Origin: Takakia lepidozioides
Taxonomy: Eukaryota > Streptophyta > Takakiopsida > Takakiales > Takakiaceae
NCBI GenBank assembly: GCA_030704615.1
Contig: CM060731.1
Span: forward strand, 38,998,001-39,062,000
Length of the DNA stretch: 64,000 bases
Reading direction: 5' to 3'
Position numbers and translations under genes: made by a program. Below are positions 38,601 to 49,242 of the stretch, one piece after another (positions within the stretch are counted from its first letter, which is position 1; the number at the start of each line of letters is the position of its first letter). Below the pieces are notes generated by a model, which saw nothing but the letters and a program-made list of their open reading frames with translations, did not search any database and had not been told where the DNA came from.

Positions 38601-38961
38601 CACTCGTAAAACCTCGCCACCATTCCCACATGGCAGCGTGACTACTCTCTTACGGACCATCTATGACCGCTCCGGATTTGCTCAAAAAGGTCATTCCCAA
38701 AATGAGATCCACTCCATCGATCTCGCAGATAGTGAAGTTCTCACGTCCCTCCCAACTCCCCAGTTGAAGAGGAACATCAAACGCCAACCTTGTCGCCAAC
38801 TGAGGTTCTCCTTTGGCAGAGCGCACCTCAATAGAGGCCCCCACGTCACTTGTCCGGAGTCCCAACTTTCGCGCCGCCGCCGGCGTCATGAAGGAGTGCG
38901 ACGCTCCTGTGTCCACCAACAACGACACATTAGTTCCGGATATTATCCCATCCACGAACAA
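35622..38961 (-). pseudogene. Gypsy pol: protease, RT, RNase H, integrase, chromodomain (three lesions)
   Basis: Order on the minus strand: aspartic protease ([12 protein letters not shown], about 38910), reverse transcriptase ([14 protein letters not shown] and the catalytic [10 protein letters not shown]), RNase H ([14 protein letters not shown]), and integrase. The integrase shows a zinc motif with CTTCQQN and a catalytic core with [17 protein letters not shown] and [11 protein letters not shown]-terminal chromodomain contains EYLVKWKGYH and ends at 35622. Compared with the related copy at 46.6 kb, one base is missing near 38980, one is extra near 38650, and a TAA interrupts integrase near 36287 (after CYNNT). 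In the related copy gag and pol form one continuous frame, so these are mutations and not programmed signals. The element therefore probably cannot move by itself. Confidence 0.93.
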
Positions 38962-40184
38962 TAACTGACTCCCTTTTCGTAAGGCGCCATTTCCTGATAC
39001 AACTCACAAGAAAATTTGCCTACCTTGCAAGTCCTGGCGACCACCGCTTCCACCAAGCGACTGATGGTATCTTCCGACAGCTCCGTGGTCGCCCGAGTCA
39101 TGTTCAATTGCCGGGGCTTCGTGCACTTCTTGGCCATGTGCCCGGGCTCCCCGCAATTGAAACACACTCCATCAAAGGTCGCCTTCTGTCCGCCATAAGT
39201 CGCTCCACCCGCTTTTCCTTTCGAAGCGCCGGGTGCCGCCTTGACGTGTGAAGGACCTCCCTTCGATTTCCACGTGCCATTTTCGCCGCGTGGCCTATCC
39301 CACTTCTTTTCCGGTCGGGAGGAGTCACCTTCCCGCCGGGTCTTCTTGTGGTTCAGCTCCGTACGGCCTTGTCTCTCACCCCTAGGGACATCCGAGAAAC
39401 ATTCAGCTCTCTCAATTGCCTCGTTCAAAGTCTTGGGTGGCTTCTCCTCCAACTTCCGCCTAGCCCATGGGGCCAGTCCCGCCACAAAGTTGAAGACCAT
39501 TTCTGGTTCTGCCATGTCCGCGACTTCGAGCAACAGCACATTGAAAGCCTGGACATACCCCCGAATGTCATCTGTTTGCTTCAAATTCCTCATCTTGTCC
39601 CGGGCAAGCCAGGATGCGTTGAGGGGCACAAACTGTCTCTTCATCAATTCCTTGAACTCACTCCAGTTCAAGGTTTCCGGGCTTGGGCCTCGGTCGTGAA
39701 GGCGTTTCTGCCACCATTGTTGAGCGTAGCCCCTCAAATAGGTGGGAGCCACTTCCACCCGATCCTCGTCACTCAACTTGGCCGCCCGGAAGTACTGCTC
39801 TAGCTCCAGGAGCCAGGTGTTGAGTGCCTTCCGGTTTCGAACGCCCTCGAAGGTGCCGGGTTCCTTAGGCTTCACCTTAAACTTTGCCTTGGTGGAAGTG
39901 GCATTAGCCGCCTTCAACACGTCTTTCAACGTCCCGCCAAACTGCGCCAACAACCCTTCCCAAAAGGCTGCCGGCATGGGAGGCATCTCTTGGTTTGTCG
40001 GAGCTCTCAAAGATTCCTTGGGTTCCGACTCCTCGGATTCCTCCCGCTCCTGAGCGGCCTCGTTTTCGGAAACATTAATCGCTTCCTCAAACGGCCGCCT
40101 CGGTGACACGTCGCCCCCATCGGGCTCACCGGGATCATCATCTTTTGGGCCGTTCCGCTTTCGCTTCGGCTTGCCCGACCCCAT
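38943..40184 (-). CDS. Gypsy gag polyprotein
   Basis: Starts at ATG 40184 (MGSGKPKRKRN), with a charged N-terminal region. The Retrotrans_gag domain contains QWWQKRLHDRG, FKELMKRQFVPLNASW and IRGYVQAFNVLLLEV. A Lys/Arg-rich linker and a CCHC knuckle (CFNCGEPGHMAKKC) follow. The frame continues into the start of the pol region and stops at 38943 because of the one-base deletion near 38980. The intact family frame would run on into protease. Confidence 0.93.
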   Translation of the reverse strand: MGSGKPKRKRNGPKDDDPGEPDGGDVSPRRPFEEAINVSENEAAQEREESEESEPKESLRAPTNQEMPPMPAAFWEGLLAQFGGTLKDVLKAANATSTKAKFKVKPKEPGTFEGVRNRKALNTWLLELEQYFRAAKLSDEDRVEVAPTYLRGYAQQWWQKRLHDRGPSPETLNWSEFKELMKRQFVPLNASWLARDKMRNLKQTDDIRGYVQAFNVLLLEVADMAEPEMVFNFVAGLAPWARRKLEEKPPKTLNEAIERAECFSDVPRGERQGRTELNHKKTRREGDSSRPEKKWDRPRGENGTWKSKGGPSHVKAAPGASKGKAGGATYGGQKATFDGVCFNCGEPGHMAKKCTKPRQLNMTRATTELSEDTISRLVEAVVARTCKVGKFSCELYQEMAPYEKGVSYCSWMG

Positions 40185-40225
40185 GATGAGGCCAATCCCA
40201 AGGACGATCGCGTACTGAACTCTAA

Positions 40226-40237
40226 GCTCTGATACCA
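40226..40237 (-). promoter_or_regulatory. Primer-binding site for initiator Met tRNA
   Basis: Read on the minus strand it is TGGTATCAGAGC, the standard plant tRNA-iMet complement, two bases from the end of the 5' LTR. Confidence 0.93.
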
Positions 40238-40239
40238 AG

Positions 40240-40963
40240 TGTCGCACACCTCAGTTCGGTAAACTCCCCTTCAAGTCATAGTTACTCGCTTTGATGCGCG
40301 CGCCTGACTCCCAACCTGGCCGCCGGGCCAACTTGGAGTTTCGGCTGCTCACCGGGACATAACGGTCCCCTTCCGCTTCCCTCTAAACCCTCCACCTATT
40401 TGGGACTAGGAGAATTCCCTTTGGTAGATGGCAGTCCGGAACAGCTCCCCCTCTTTGGTCGCTTTCCGGCTCGCTCGCTTACTCACTAGTTTTTGGTCAC
40501 CAACGGGCTTGCACCGTTCTCGGGGTTACTACTCCCTATATATACTTCTGTAGCTGTCCGCGGGGGTTTCATAACCAGCCATGCCATTTTATGGCGAACC
40601 ACCACGAAAACCCTCGACTCCCGGTGGTGAGTCGCGGTGAGTCTTGGCCCACTCACCGCGGCCCCAATGGACCGTGATGAGTCCCAAGACTCCCCACGAC
40701 TCCCACCTCGAGGTCTCCACCCCATGGTGAGTCCTATGCCACCCCCACTAAGTCCCACTAAGCTACCACCACCCCTTGTGGAGCCACCTCCACCGCAACC
40801 CGGTGTGCGGGGCTCCACCTAGTGAGCGCCTCCGCCTCCTTGAGTGCCTTGGGCACTCAAGGGTGCTTCAGCCCCCCCATACCTATCGCTGCCGCTGCCC
40901 CCACCACAGGGGCAGCCCCTCATGTGTCCCGACCCCCTGCCCTCAAGGCAAAGGGCCGCGACA
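40240..40963 (-). repeat. 5' LTR of the young gypsy element
   Basis: 724-bp partner of the LTR at 33991. It carries the promoter and start of the genomic RNA on the minus strand; a TATATATA stretch lies near 40540. Confidence 0.95.
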
Positions 40964-40968
40964 CGCAC

Positions 40969-41449
40969 CTTACTCACGATTTTTTTGTCACCAACGGGCT
41001 TGCACCATTCTCGGGGTTACTACTCCCTATATATACTTCTGTAAGTGTCCGCGGGGGTTCCACAAGTAGCCAAGTCCAAATCTGGTGCACCACCACTTAG
41101 ACCCTCGATCGTCCCAGTGGTGAGCCGCGGTGAGTCTTGGCCCACCCACCACAGCCCCAATGGACCGTGGTGAGTCCCAAGACTCCCCACGATTCCCACC
41201 ATAAAGGCCTCGGCCTCATGGTGAGTCCTATGCCACCCCCACTACGACTCCCTACGCTACCACCACCCCTCGTGGAGCCCCCACCATCGCCACTCGGTTT
41301 GCGGGGCTCCACCTATTGAGCGCCGTTGCCTCCTTGAGTGCCTTCGGCACTCAAGGATGCTTCAGCCCCCTTTCCTATTTGCTGCCACTGCCCCCACCAT
41401 AGGGGCAACCCCTCTTGTGTCCCGACCCCGCGCCCTCAAGGCAAAGGGC
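40969..41449 (-). mobile_element. Remaining piece of the older gypsy LTR
   Basis: Continues the older LTR interrupted at 33990, with clear but diverged similarity to 34223-34709. Its last bases (about eight, GCGACACA in the young copy) are missing where the small CACTA element sits. Confidence 0.85.
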
Positions 41450-42695
41450 CACTACAGCAAATTGGGGGGGGGGGGGGTCGCGACGCCAGCCACGCCCCCA
41501 CGCCCCGCGCGGTGCTGAGCCTGCGGCGTTTTTTTGCGACGCCCCGGCGTTGCAATCCCCCGCTGCGACACCATTACGACGCCCAGTCGTCGTAAGGTGG
41601 CATGAAGGGGGAAAGAGGGCCTTCGTTGCGACGGATTTTTTTTCTTGCGACGCCCCGGCGTCGGAATTCCAAATATATATATATATATATATATTATTTT
41701 GGACGTTGTGACGCCAAGCGTCACTAAGGGCGCCCCAACGCCTCTGCGACACCAGGGCGCCGCAACAACATCATCATAGTGGGAGTTTGTTTTTTTTCTT
41801 TTTGGGCTTTGCGACCCTCAATTTCACAAAAGCGTCCCTGGGGGCGCCCCGCGCTGGGACGCCCAACGTTGCGCCGCCAGGGGGTCGCAACGGTGTCGCC
41901 ACAGGGGGTTGCAATGGTGTTGTGGTCAGCTTAGGTCATCACAAGGACGTCGTTTGGGGCGCCTGGCAATGGGGGGGGTGCAACAATGGCAACGATGCTG
42001 GGGTTGGGGCTGGGGCTGGGCATTAAGGCTGTGGAGATTGCAACTCCCCGGCGTCACAAAAGAGACCCCCTTAGAAGGAACTTGAAGGCTCTTGAAGGAA
42101 ATCTTTATATGTGTATATATATATTTAGATTGCTTTTGTGATACATAGATGTAGCGTAGGTGTGTTGGTTAGTTTGTAGTGTCTTAGAAATGTTATAACG
42201 TGGAGGTCTTAGGTTCAAGTATGCATTGCATGATATATGTAGAACAATGAACATATCGCCATTAGACAGAACCGGAGTCAATGGTCAACGCTGGAGTCAA
42301 TGGTCAACAAGTTTTTGAAATTCAAATCTTCCCGCCTAAATTCAAATGCACCCCCTTAAATTGTGACGTCCGGGCGTCGCACTTTGCGACCCCCGGACGG
42401 TGCTAATTCTGCATAACAGGATAAGGTTTTTATTTTATTTTATTTTATTTTATGAATTTATAAATCCGACGCCCGGGCGTCGCAAATCGCATCGGCGTCA
42501 CAAATCGCGGTTTTGCCTATTTGCGACCCCCATTGGTCGCAAATTTGCGACGTTTTTTTGGTGACGGGCTTGCGACGCCCGAGCATCGCACATTTGGGTT
42601 TTCCCCCCTGCCCGAAAAAGGTTGTTTTTACAACGCCGTGGCGTGGCTGCGGTGTGGCCGCGGCATCGGAACCCCCCCCCCTTTTTCCTGTAGTA
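41450..42695. mobile_element. Non-autonomous CACTA-type DNA transposon
   Basis: Left end CACTACAGCAAATTGGGG and right end CCTTTTTCCTGTAGTA are inverted counterparts, with a terminal C/A mismatch. They are flanked by 3-bp duplications GGC at 41447-41449 and 42696-42698, the CACTA signature. The interior lacks coding and is packed with subterminal motifs of the type GCGACGCC..GGCGTCGC (for example 41530-41550, 41646-41665, 42468-42485). A G14 run is at 41463 and a TA repeat at 41672-41695. Confidence 0.85.
42096..42245 (+). repeat. Possible tRNA-derived SINE-like segment inside the CACTA element
   Basis: The stretch GTAGCGTAGGTGTGTTGGTT (from about 42151) resembles a Pol III A box region, and GGTTCAAGT about 50 bases later resembles a B box. 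No tail or target duplication was found, so this may be chance. Confidence 0.25.
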
Positions 42696-44154
42696 GGCCC
42701 ACCCCTGCCAATGAGGAGTTGATGTCCTCATCGACTTGTCCCTTTTTGTGGAAACTAACATCCAAGTGGTGGCGTCCGACATCAAGGAGTTTGTTTCCGT
42801 ACCATGGCGTCCCATGACAAAGAACCAAACCCCCACTTGACTCTACTCTCTACTAGTTAGTTCCGCCGACTTCCTCCAAGACCCGACCAAGGGTTGAGCC
42901 TCTCAAGCTCCCCCCAGTGTACTCTTCTTGGCCTACTTCAAGGCCAAGGAACGATCATCCCTAAGGATCGCACTGCCTTACTGCAACAACATTGTTTGCG
43001 ACCGCTCATGACTTTTTGGCATCACCTTGAGCAATGGTTCACCTTGAACCCATTTTGGCTAGGAAGATAACCTTGAACCAACTGTGCGCCCCGCCCCAAT
43101 CACTACAATTGGGTCCGCCTTGGAATGCTGGCCTGAGGTACGGGAACACGCCGAAGCCACACTACGACTTCGTCCCGAGGTTACACGATTATAGTACGTG
43201 AACGGAAGCACGTAGCTTCCGCGTTAGCCCACACTACAAGGCAACCCCCTCGGTAGCGCAGTTATAGTACGCGCACGCGCCAGGTGTGCACTAGCACATG
43301 AACTCCCAAAGAAGACGCAAGTTTCCTTGCCCCTTGGATGGGAGTCACCCGATTTCGGCACTGCGCAAACACACGATTAATCCAATTTACCTCTCCCACT
43401 TTTGTAAGCTAGCATGCATTCTACACACTAGCCAACCATACCATGCATCCCCATTCCAAACAAAATAGGAAGCACAACATTTGAAAACCATTTCGTTTAT
43501 AAACAAAATTCGTACAACACAAGTTTTTGCAATCGGATTCCTAAGCTAGCTAAGCCGGACTAAGCATGCATTTCCTCCCCCACGATCCAAGGTTGATGTC
43601 CCCATCAACGCTTCTTCCGCTTTTGAGGTCGCCCTTCGAAAGCTACAACCGCCTCGAATGCGGTTCCCATTTCTGAGGCACGCACCCAAGTTGCCTTCAC
43701 TTGATGATAGCCCTTCCATTTCACGAGATACTCCGTTTCTCGATTCTTGAACCTCCTCGACTTAAGGACTACCTCCACCTCGTACTCCAGTCCATTTTTA
43801 TGATCCAACAGCACAGGTGGCGGATGCAACACTTGGTGCCGATTCGGACGCGCTTCATCTTTGAAGTAAGGTTTCAAAAGGGAAACGTGGAATACTGGAT
43901 GCACCTTGTTGTTTGCCAACAACTCCAATTCATACACATCCTCATTCATAACCTTTTGGATGCGAAAGGTCCCCGCATACGGAGGTATGAACTTTGGACT
44001 CACTTCCGGAGGTAGTCGAAAATATTTGATGTTCAACCAAACCTCCGTGTCTGCCTCAAACTTAACTTCCCTCCGCTTCTGATTCGCCTACCGTTCATAC
44101 CGTTTCCTAGCTTTGGCAATGTTGTACTCTGCGAGCTCCAACTAACGCTCGCGT
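42696..44154 (-). pseudogene. 3' part of the older gypsy element: integrase tail, chromodomain, 3' untranslated region
   Basis: The minus strand from 44036 to 43605 encodes PPEVSPKFIPPYAGTFRI and a chromodomain with EYLVKWKGYHQVKATWV, closely matching the young copy. An in-frame stop lies upstream near 44086. The non-coding part (42699-43604) aligns with 34716-35621. At 44154/44155 homology to integrase stops abruptly and PPR sequence begins. Confidence 0.9.
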
Positions 44155-45400
44155 TGGCAGTACAATTCCAGCTTTGATGATATCCCCATGCACCTCTTTG
44201 CCCTTCTCCAAGGCTGCCTGGCCTGCAATGCATACAAACATGATGTGGCCGGGCTGAACCCCTTCCCCCATCATTTGCTCATAGGTCTCCAAAGCCTCCA
44301 TCCCATGTCCCTGCTGTGCATACCCTGCAAGCATCCCACTGCACGACACCACATCTCGTTCAGCCATAGTGTTGAACACTCCCTTTGCATCCCCGATGCA
44401 CCCACCATTTGCCTACATGTCCACTAGGGTATTGTTCAAAATGACATTTGGTACAATTCCTGCTCTGAAGGTGTCACCATGGACCTCCTTCCCTTTTCCA
44501 CAGCTGCCAGGGCAGTGTTTCGAGTGACATTAGGTACAATTCCAGCTTTGATGATATCCCCATGCACCTATTTGCCCTTCTCCAGGGCTGCCAGGCTTGC
44601 AATGCATACAAACATGATGTGGCCGGGCTGAACCCATTCCCCCATCATTTGCTCATAGGTCTCCAAAGCCTCCATCCCATGTCCCTGCTGTGCGTACCCT
44701 GCAAGCATCCCACTCCACGACACCACATCTCGTTCAGCCATAGTGTTGAACACTCCCTTTGCATCCCCGATGCACCCACATTTTGCCTACATGTCCACTA
44801 GGGTATTGTTCAAAATGACATTTGGTACAATTCCAGCTCTGAAGGTGTCACCATGGAACTGCCAGGGCAGTGTTTCGAATGACATTAGGTACAATTCCAG
44901 CTTTGATGATATTCCCATGCACCTCTTTGCCCTTCTCCAGGGCTGCCAGGCCTGCAATGCATACAAACATAATGTGGCCGGGCTGAACCCCTTCCCCCAT
45001 CATTTGCTCATAGGTCTCCAAAGCCTCCATCCCACGTCCCTGTTGTGCATACCCTGCAAGCATCGCACTCCACGACACCACATCTCGTTCAGCCATAGTG
45101 TTGAACACTCCCTTTGCATCCCCGATGCACCCACATTTTGCATACATGTCCACTAGGGTATTGTTCAGAATGACATTTGGTACAATTCCAGCTCTGAAGG
45201 TGTCACCACGGACCTCCTTCCCCTTTTCCAGAGCTGCCAGGGCAGTGTTTAGAATGACATTAGGTTTAATTCCAGCTTTGATGATATTCTCATGCACCTC
45301 TTTACCCTTCTCAAGGGTTGCCAGGCTTGCACAAGCATTGCAATGCACACGATGTGAGAGGGCAAAACAGGTTGAAATAGGTCAAAGAAGAAGATGCCCT
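44155..45400 (-). pseudogene. PPR-gene cassette fused into the gypsy integrase, tandemly repeated
   Basis: The minus strand encodes PPR units in broken frames: [50 protein letters not shown] and [15 protein letters not shown]. The unit recurs three times: GCTCATAGGTCTCCAAAGCC occurs near 44278, 44649 and 45007, spacing about 360-370 bp. Stops and deletions exclude a working PPR protein. The left border is cut at a GAATTGTAC in the repeat and abuts integrase DNA directly. Sequence from 45350 to 45560 is of unknown origin. Confidence 0.85.
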
Positions 45401-45562
45401 CACCACATTGTCCTTGAGGTTGTGTCATGACTTGACCGACCATCAACCCAAAAAGACCTCTTGTGTGTGTTGCTTGTGTCTGTAGTCAGGTAATGTCGGA
45501 TTGGTCTGTGAGATCGAACCACCATGGTGTAGCTGAGTAGGCAGAGATTAAAACACGGCCTG

Positions 45563-45745
45563 CTATGACCAAGCCTCTCCCAAGAACGGCAAGCTCGCAA
45601 GAATGTTGCGAGCTTCTCCTCGTCTCATCTCCTCCTCCTCTCCTCTTTCCTGCATCATTTGCTCAACGCCTCCATCCCACGCCCCTGCATATCCTGCGAT
45701 CATCGCGTTCCATCCCTCGGCTACATGGTGTGGCGGAGGGAACAA
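45563..45745 (-). pseudogene. Decayed PPR fragment
   Basis: The minus strand reads WNAMIAGYAGAWDGG followed by VEQMMQE, a PPR L/S motif remnant with internal deletion. It supports more PPR DNA between the cassette and the CACTA arm. Confidence 0.55.
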
Positions 45746-45759
45746 AAAAAAAATGCCAA

Positions 45760-46608
45760 GTCCCAGCCCTCCTCTGTGTTCACGATTACCCTAGTGGGCA
45801 ACCTTATTAGCAACTTTTTAACTTTTTAACCTTTTGCACTTTGATTCATTCTAGGTCAGAGGCTAAAGTCATGCTATCAGACTTGTCTAGAAAACCAAAA
45901 CACCACGTAGACAAACATTTGATAATGGTAATAAAATATATTACCATTGGGCTGGTTTGAACACTTGTTAGTAAATTTAGGTTAGGATTTTTAGGTTAGG
46001 ATTTTTTCGAAATATTCTGGTTTTTTCTTTGATGTGTGAGATGACAAAGTCCAAGCATGTCACATTAACAAGGAGTTCAATATAAGGATGATGCAAGTGA
46101 TTTGTGGCAAAAAGTGTAAATCATGCCTATGCCTATTTGTCCTAGTTGTGTCATAGGTTGCAACGGAACGGGGCCACCTTTGAATGCAATCCCCATGCTC
46201 ATTTCACCAAGGGCATTATAGATTTCATAATGTAGAGATTGAAAATGAGGTGTATTCTTCACTTGCTAGTACCATCGTGCAGATTTCTAAACATGAACAT
46301 GAAGTTCATAATCATTTTCCAAGGGCATCATTCTCAAACTCCCCATACACCACAATCAGTGGAAATAATTGTATGTTCCTATTTCACACAGGTGTGTAAC
46401 ATGCCATGTAAACTAAGCCAACCCCTGCCACGCTCATGGCTGTTTTCACACCGTTCTTGTCTGGGGTGTGGACCACATGTGAGACACCCCACAGTTTGGG
46501 CATATTTAGACCCACACCTTGGCTCAGTGTACAGACCCGTGATAAAACCGTGGAATGTGCCAGGTGTGAGATGGCAGAGCGTGGAAAAAGCCGGTTTCTC
46601 TTCTAGTG
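45760..46608. mobile_element. Inverted arm of a second CACTA-type element
   Basis: It ends in the 29-bp terminus at 46580-46608, whose reverse complement starts CACTAGAAGAGAAACCGGCT. The identical terminus lies at 60760-60788 in the same orientation, so one arm has been inverted. The inner limit of this arm (near 45.8 kb) is not visible. No coding is recognised. Confidence 0.65.
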
Positions 46609-49242
46609 CATGGAGCTATCCGAAGAATCCATCAGCCGCTTGGTGGAGGCGGTGGTCGCCAAGACTGGCAAGGTAGGCAACTACTCTTGTGAGTTGTATC
46701 AGGAGACGGGAGCCTTGCGTAAAGGGACTCAGTTAATGTTCGTGAGTGGGATAATTTCTGAAACTAACGTATCGTTGTTGGTGGACACAGGAGCGTCGCA
46801 TTCCTTCATGACACCGGCAACGGCACGGAAGCTGGGGCTCCCGACAAGTGATGTGGGGGCCTCTATTGAAGTGCGTTCTGCCAAAGGAGAACCACAATTG
46901 GCGACGAGGGTGACGTTCGATGTTCCTTTTCAGCTGGGGAGTTGGGAAGGACGTGAGAACTTCACCATTTGTGAGATCGATGGAGTGGATCTCATTTTGG
47001 GGATGACCTTTTTGGGAAAATTCGGAGCGGTCATAGATGGCCGCAAGAGAATAGTCACCCTATCGCGTGGGAATGGTGGCGAAGTTTTACGGGTGTCGGA
47101 AACGCCCAACCGAGTGGGAGGGCGAATAAACTTGCTGACAACAAAGGAGTGGGCCGTGGAGGAGCCACATGAGCCCCAATTTTTACTTTACGTGAGACAA
47201 GTGGAAAGAGAAGTCGATAGGGAGCCGAGCCCAGATTGGATCAAGGGGATCCTGGAGAAATACCAGGATGTGATGTCGGAGGATTTACCAAGCGGCTTGC
47301 CACCGCGAAGAGGAGTTGACCACAAAATAGAGGTGGTGCCGGGATTGGAGCCGCCTGCCAAGGCGCCCTACCGGTTGAGTCACAGAGAGTTGGTCCTGCT
47401 GAAGGCCCAACTCAAGGATCTAATGGCAAAGGGGTACATCCGGCCGAGTAAGTCACCTTATGGAGCCCCGGTACTATTCGCAGATAAGAATGATGGGACG
47501 CTGCGGATGTATGTCGATTACAGGGCTCTGAATAAGGTGACTACAAAAAACCGGTACCCTGTGCCAATGATCGACGACCTCTTTGATTGGTTGGCAAGAG
47601 CAAAGTATTTTAGCCGGATCGATTTACGCTCGGGTTACCATCAGATCCGGATAGCGGAAGGAGATGAGGAAAAGACAACATGCAGGACAATGTATGGCTC
47701 GTACGAATTTTTGTTGATGCCTTTTGGGCTCACCAACGCGCCAGCAACCTTTAACAGCCTGATGAACTGCCTCTTTCATGAGTGGTTGGATGACTTTGTG
47801 ATCATGTACATCGACGACATCTTGGTGTACTCGAAAACGAAGGAAGAGCACCTGAAGCACCTCAAAAGGGTGTTCCAGAAATTGCGGGAAAGGAAGCTGT
47901 ATGCCAAAACTTCAAAGTGCGAATTCGGGATCACGAAAGTGGAGTTCATAGGGCATGTGATTACACAGGATGGGATCAAAATGGATGATAGAAAGGTGAG
48001 GGCAATCTTGGACTGGGAACCTCCGACTTTAGTCCCGGAAGTGCGATCCTTTCTGGGACTCGCCTCCTACTACCGAAAGTATGTTAGAAATTTCGCCAAG
48101 ATCGCGGGGCCTTTGTCAGACCTTTTGTGTAAGTCCAAGGTATGGATATGGAACACTTTTTGTGGCCAAGCTTTTGCCGAGTTGAAGCAGCGGATGGCGG
48201 ACGCTCCAGTCTTGAAAATCCCGAAGTTTGACCGTCTATTCGAGATCCACGCGGATGCGTCAGACTTCGCCATTGGGGGTGTTTTGATGCAGGATGGACG
48301 TCCAATGGCTTACAAAAGTAAGAAACTGAATGAAATGGAGCGACGGTGGCCCATGCATGAGAAAGAAATGAAGGCGATGGTGCATTGCCTTGAGCTTTGG
48401 CGCCACTATGTTGGTTCCAACCCGGTGAAGGTGTTCACGGACAATGTCATGGTGAAGTATTTTGCCACACAGCCTAAGTTGTCCCCAAAACAAATTAGGT
48501 GGCAAGACACTTTGGCAGTGTTTGACATGGATATCCAGTACAAACCGGGACGGGACAATGTGGTGGCCAATGCTCTCAGTAGAAAACAGCAGCTCATGTT
48601 GGTGTACGAGGGCGAGACGGAGTTGTAGAGGAAAATTCGGAAGGCTTATCGGAAGGATGAGTTCGCAAAGTCGATATTGCGACACTTGAGGCTGGGGGTT
48701 AAGTCGCAATTCCACTTGCATAAAGGACTGCTCCGGTATAAGCAAAAGCGCCTCTACGTATCGAAATGAGGGCGTCTCTTGGGAGAATGCGATGATGGTC
48801 CGCTTGCGGGCCACAACGGAGCCAAGCGCACCGCGACACTCTTGAAGAAAGAGTATTTCTGGCCCAAACTAAGGGAGGAGGACGAGGTGTATGTCAGGAC
48901 ATGCACCACATGCCAGCAAAACCGGAGCGAATACAAAAAGCAAGCAGGGCTGTTACAACCTTTGCCGATTCGAGAGGGGTCTTGGGAAAGTGTCTCGATG
49001 GATTTCATGATTGCTTTGCCGCTGTCAAAAGGACTTGATGCAATCATGGTGGTGGTGGATAGGTTCAGTAAAATGGGTCATTTCATACATACCAAGGAGA
49101 CTGCAACGGCGCAGGAGACAAGGCGACTTTACTTCGTCCACATCTTCAAGCATCATGGACTCCCGAAGGATATTGTCTCGGACCGCGATCCAAAGTTTAC
49201 AAGTAAATTTTGGAGGGCACTTTGGAAGAAGATGGGAACTAC
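46609..49242 (+). pseudogene. Older gypsy pol, inverted and truncated
   Basis: An open frame from 46610 to 48625 encodes protease ([12 protein letters not shown]), RT (YIDDILVYS preceded by FVIM) and RNase H. A TAG at 48626 and frame loss near 48766 break it. Integrase resumes at 48779-49242 ([34 protein letters not shown]) and ends abruptly after LWKKMG. The strand is opposite to the gag and chromodomain pieces of the same element. The copy is useful as a reference because its protease region is in frame with the gag tail. Confidence 0.93.

Larger units (their letters stand above)
33991..40963 (-). mobile_element. Young full-length Ty3/gypsy chromovirus
   Basis: A 6,973-bp LTR retrotransposon in minus orientation. 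LTRs at 33991-34715 and 40240-40963 begin TGTCGC and end GCGACA, and appear identical except for one C in a C run (725 versus 724 bp). The target duplication is CGCAC at 33986-33990 and 40964-40968. A tRNA-iMet primer-binding site abuts the right LTR, and gag, protease, RT, RNase H, integrase and chromodomain follow in gypsy order. The target was the LTR of an older copy of the same family. The 34716-35621 segment between the pol stop and the 3' LTR is non-coding. Confidence 0.97.

Noticed and set aside
41672-41695. TA dinucleotide run as a possible promoter or microsatellite locus
   Set aside because: Lies inside the small CACTA element and has no gene beside it.
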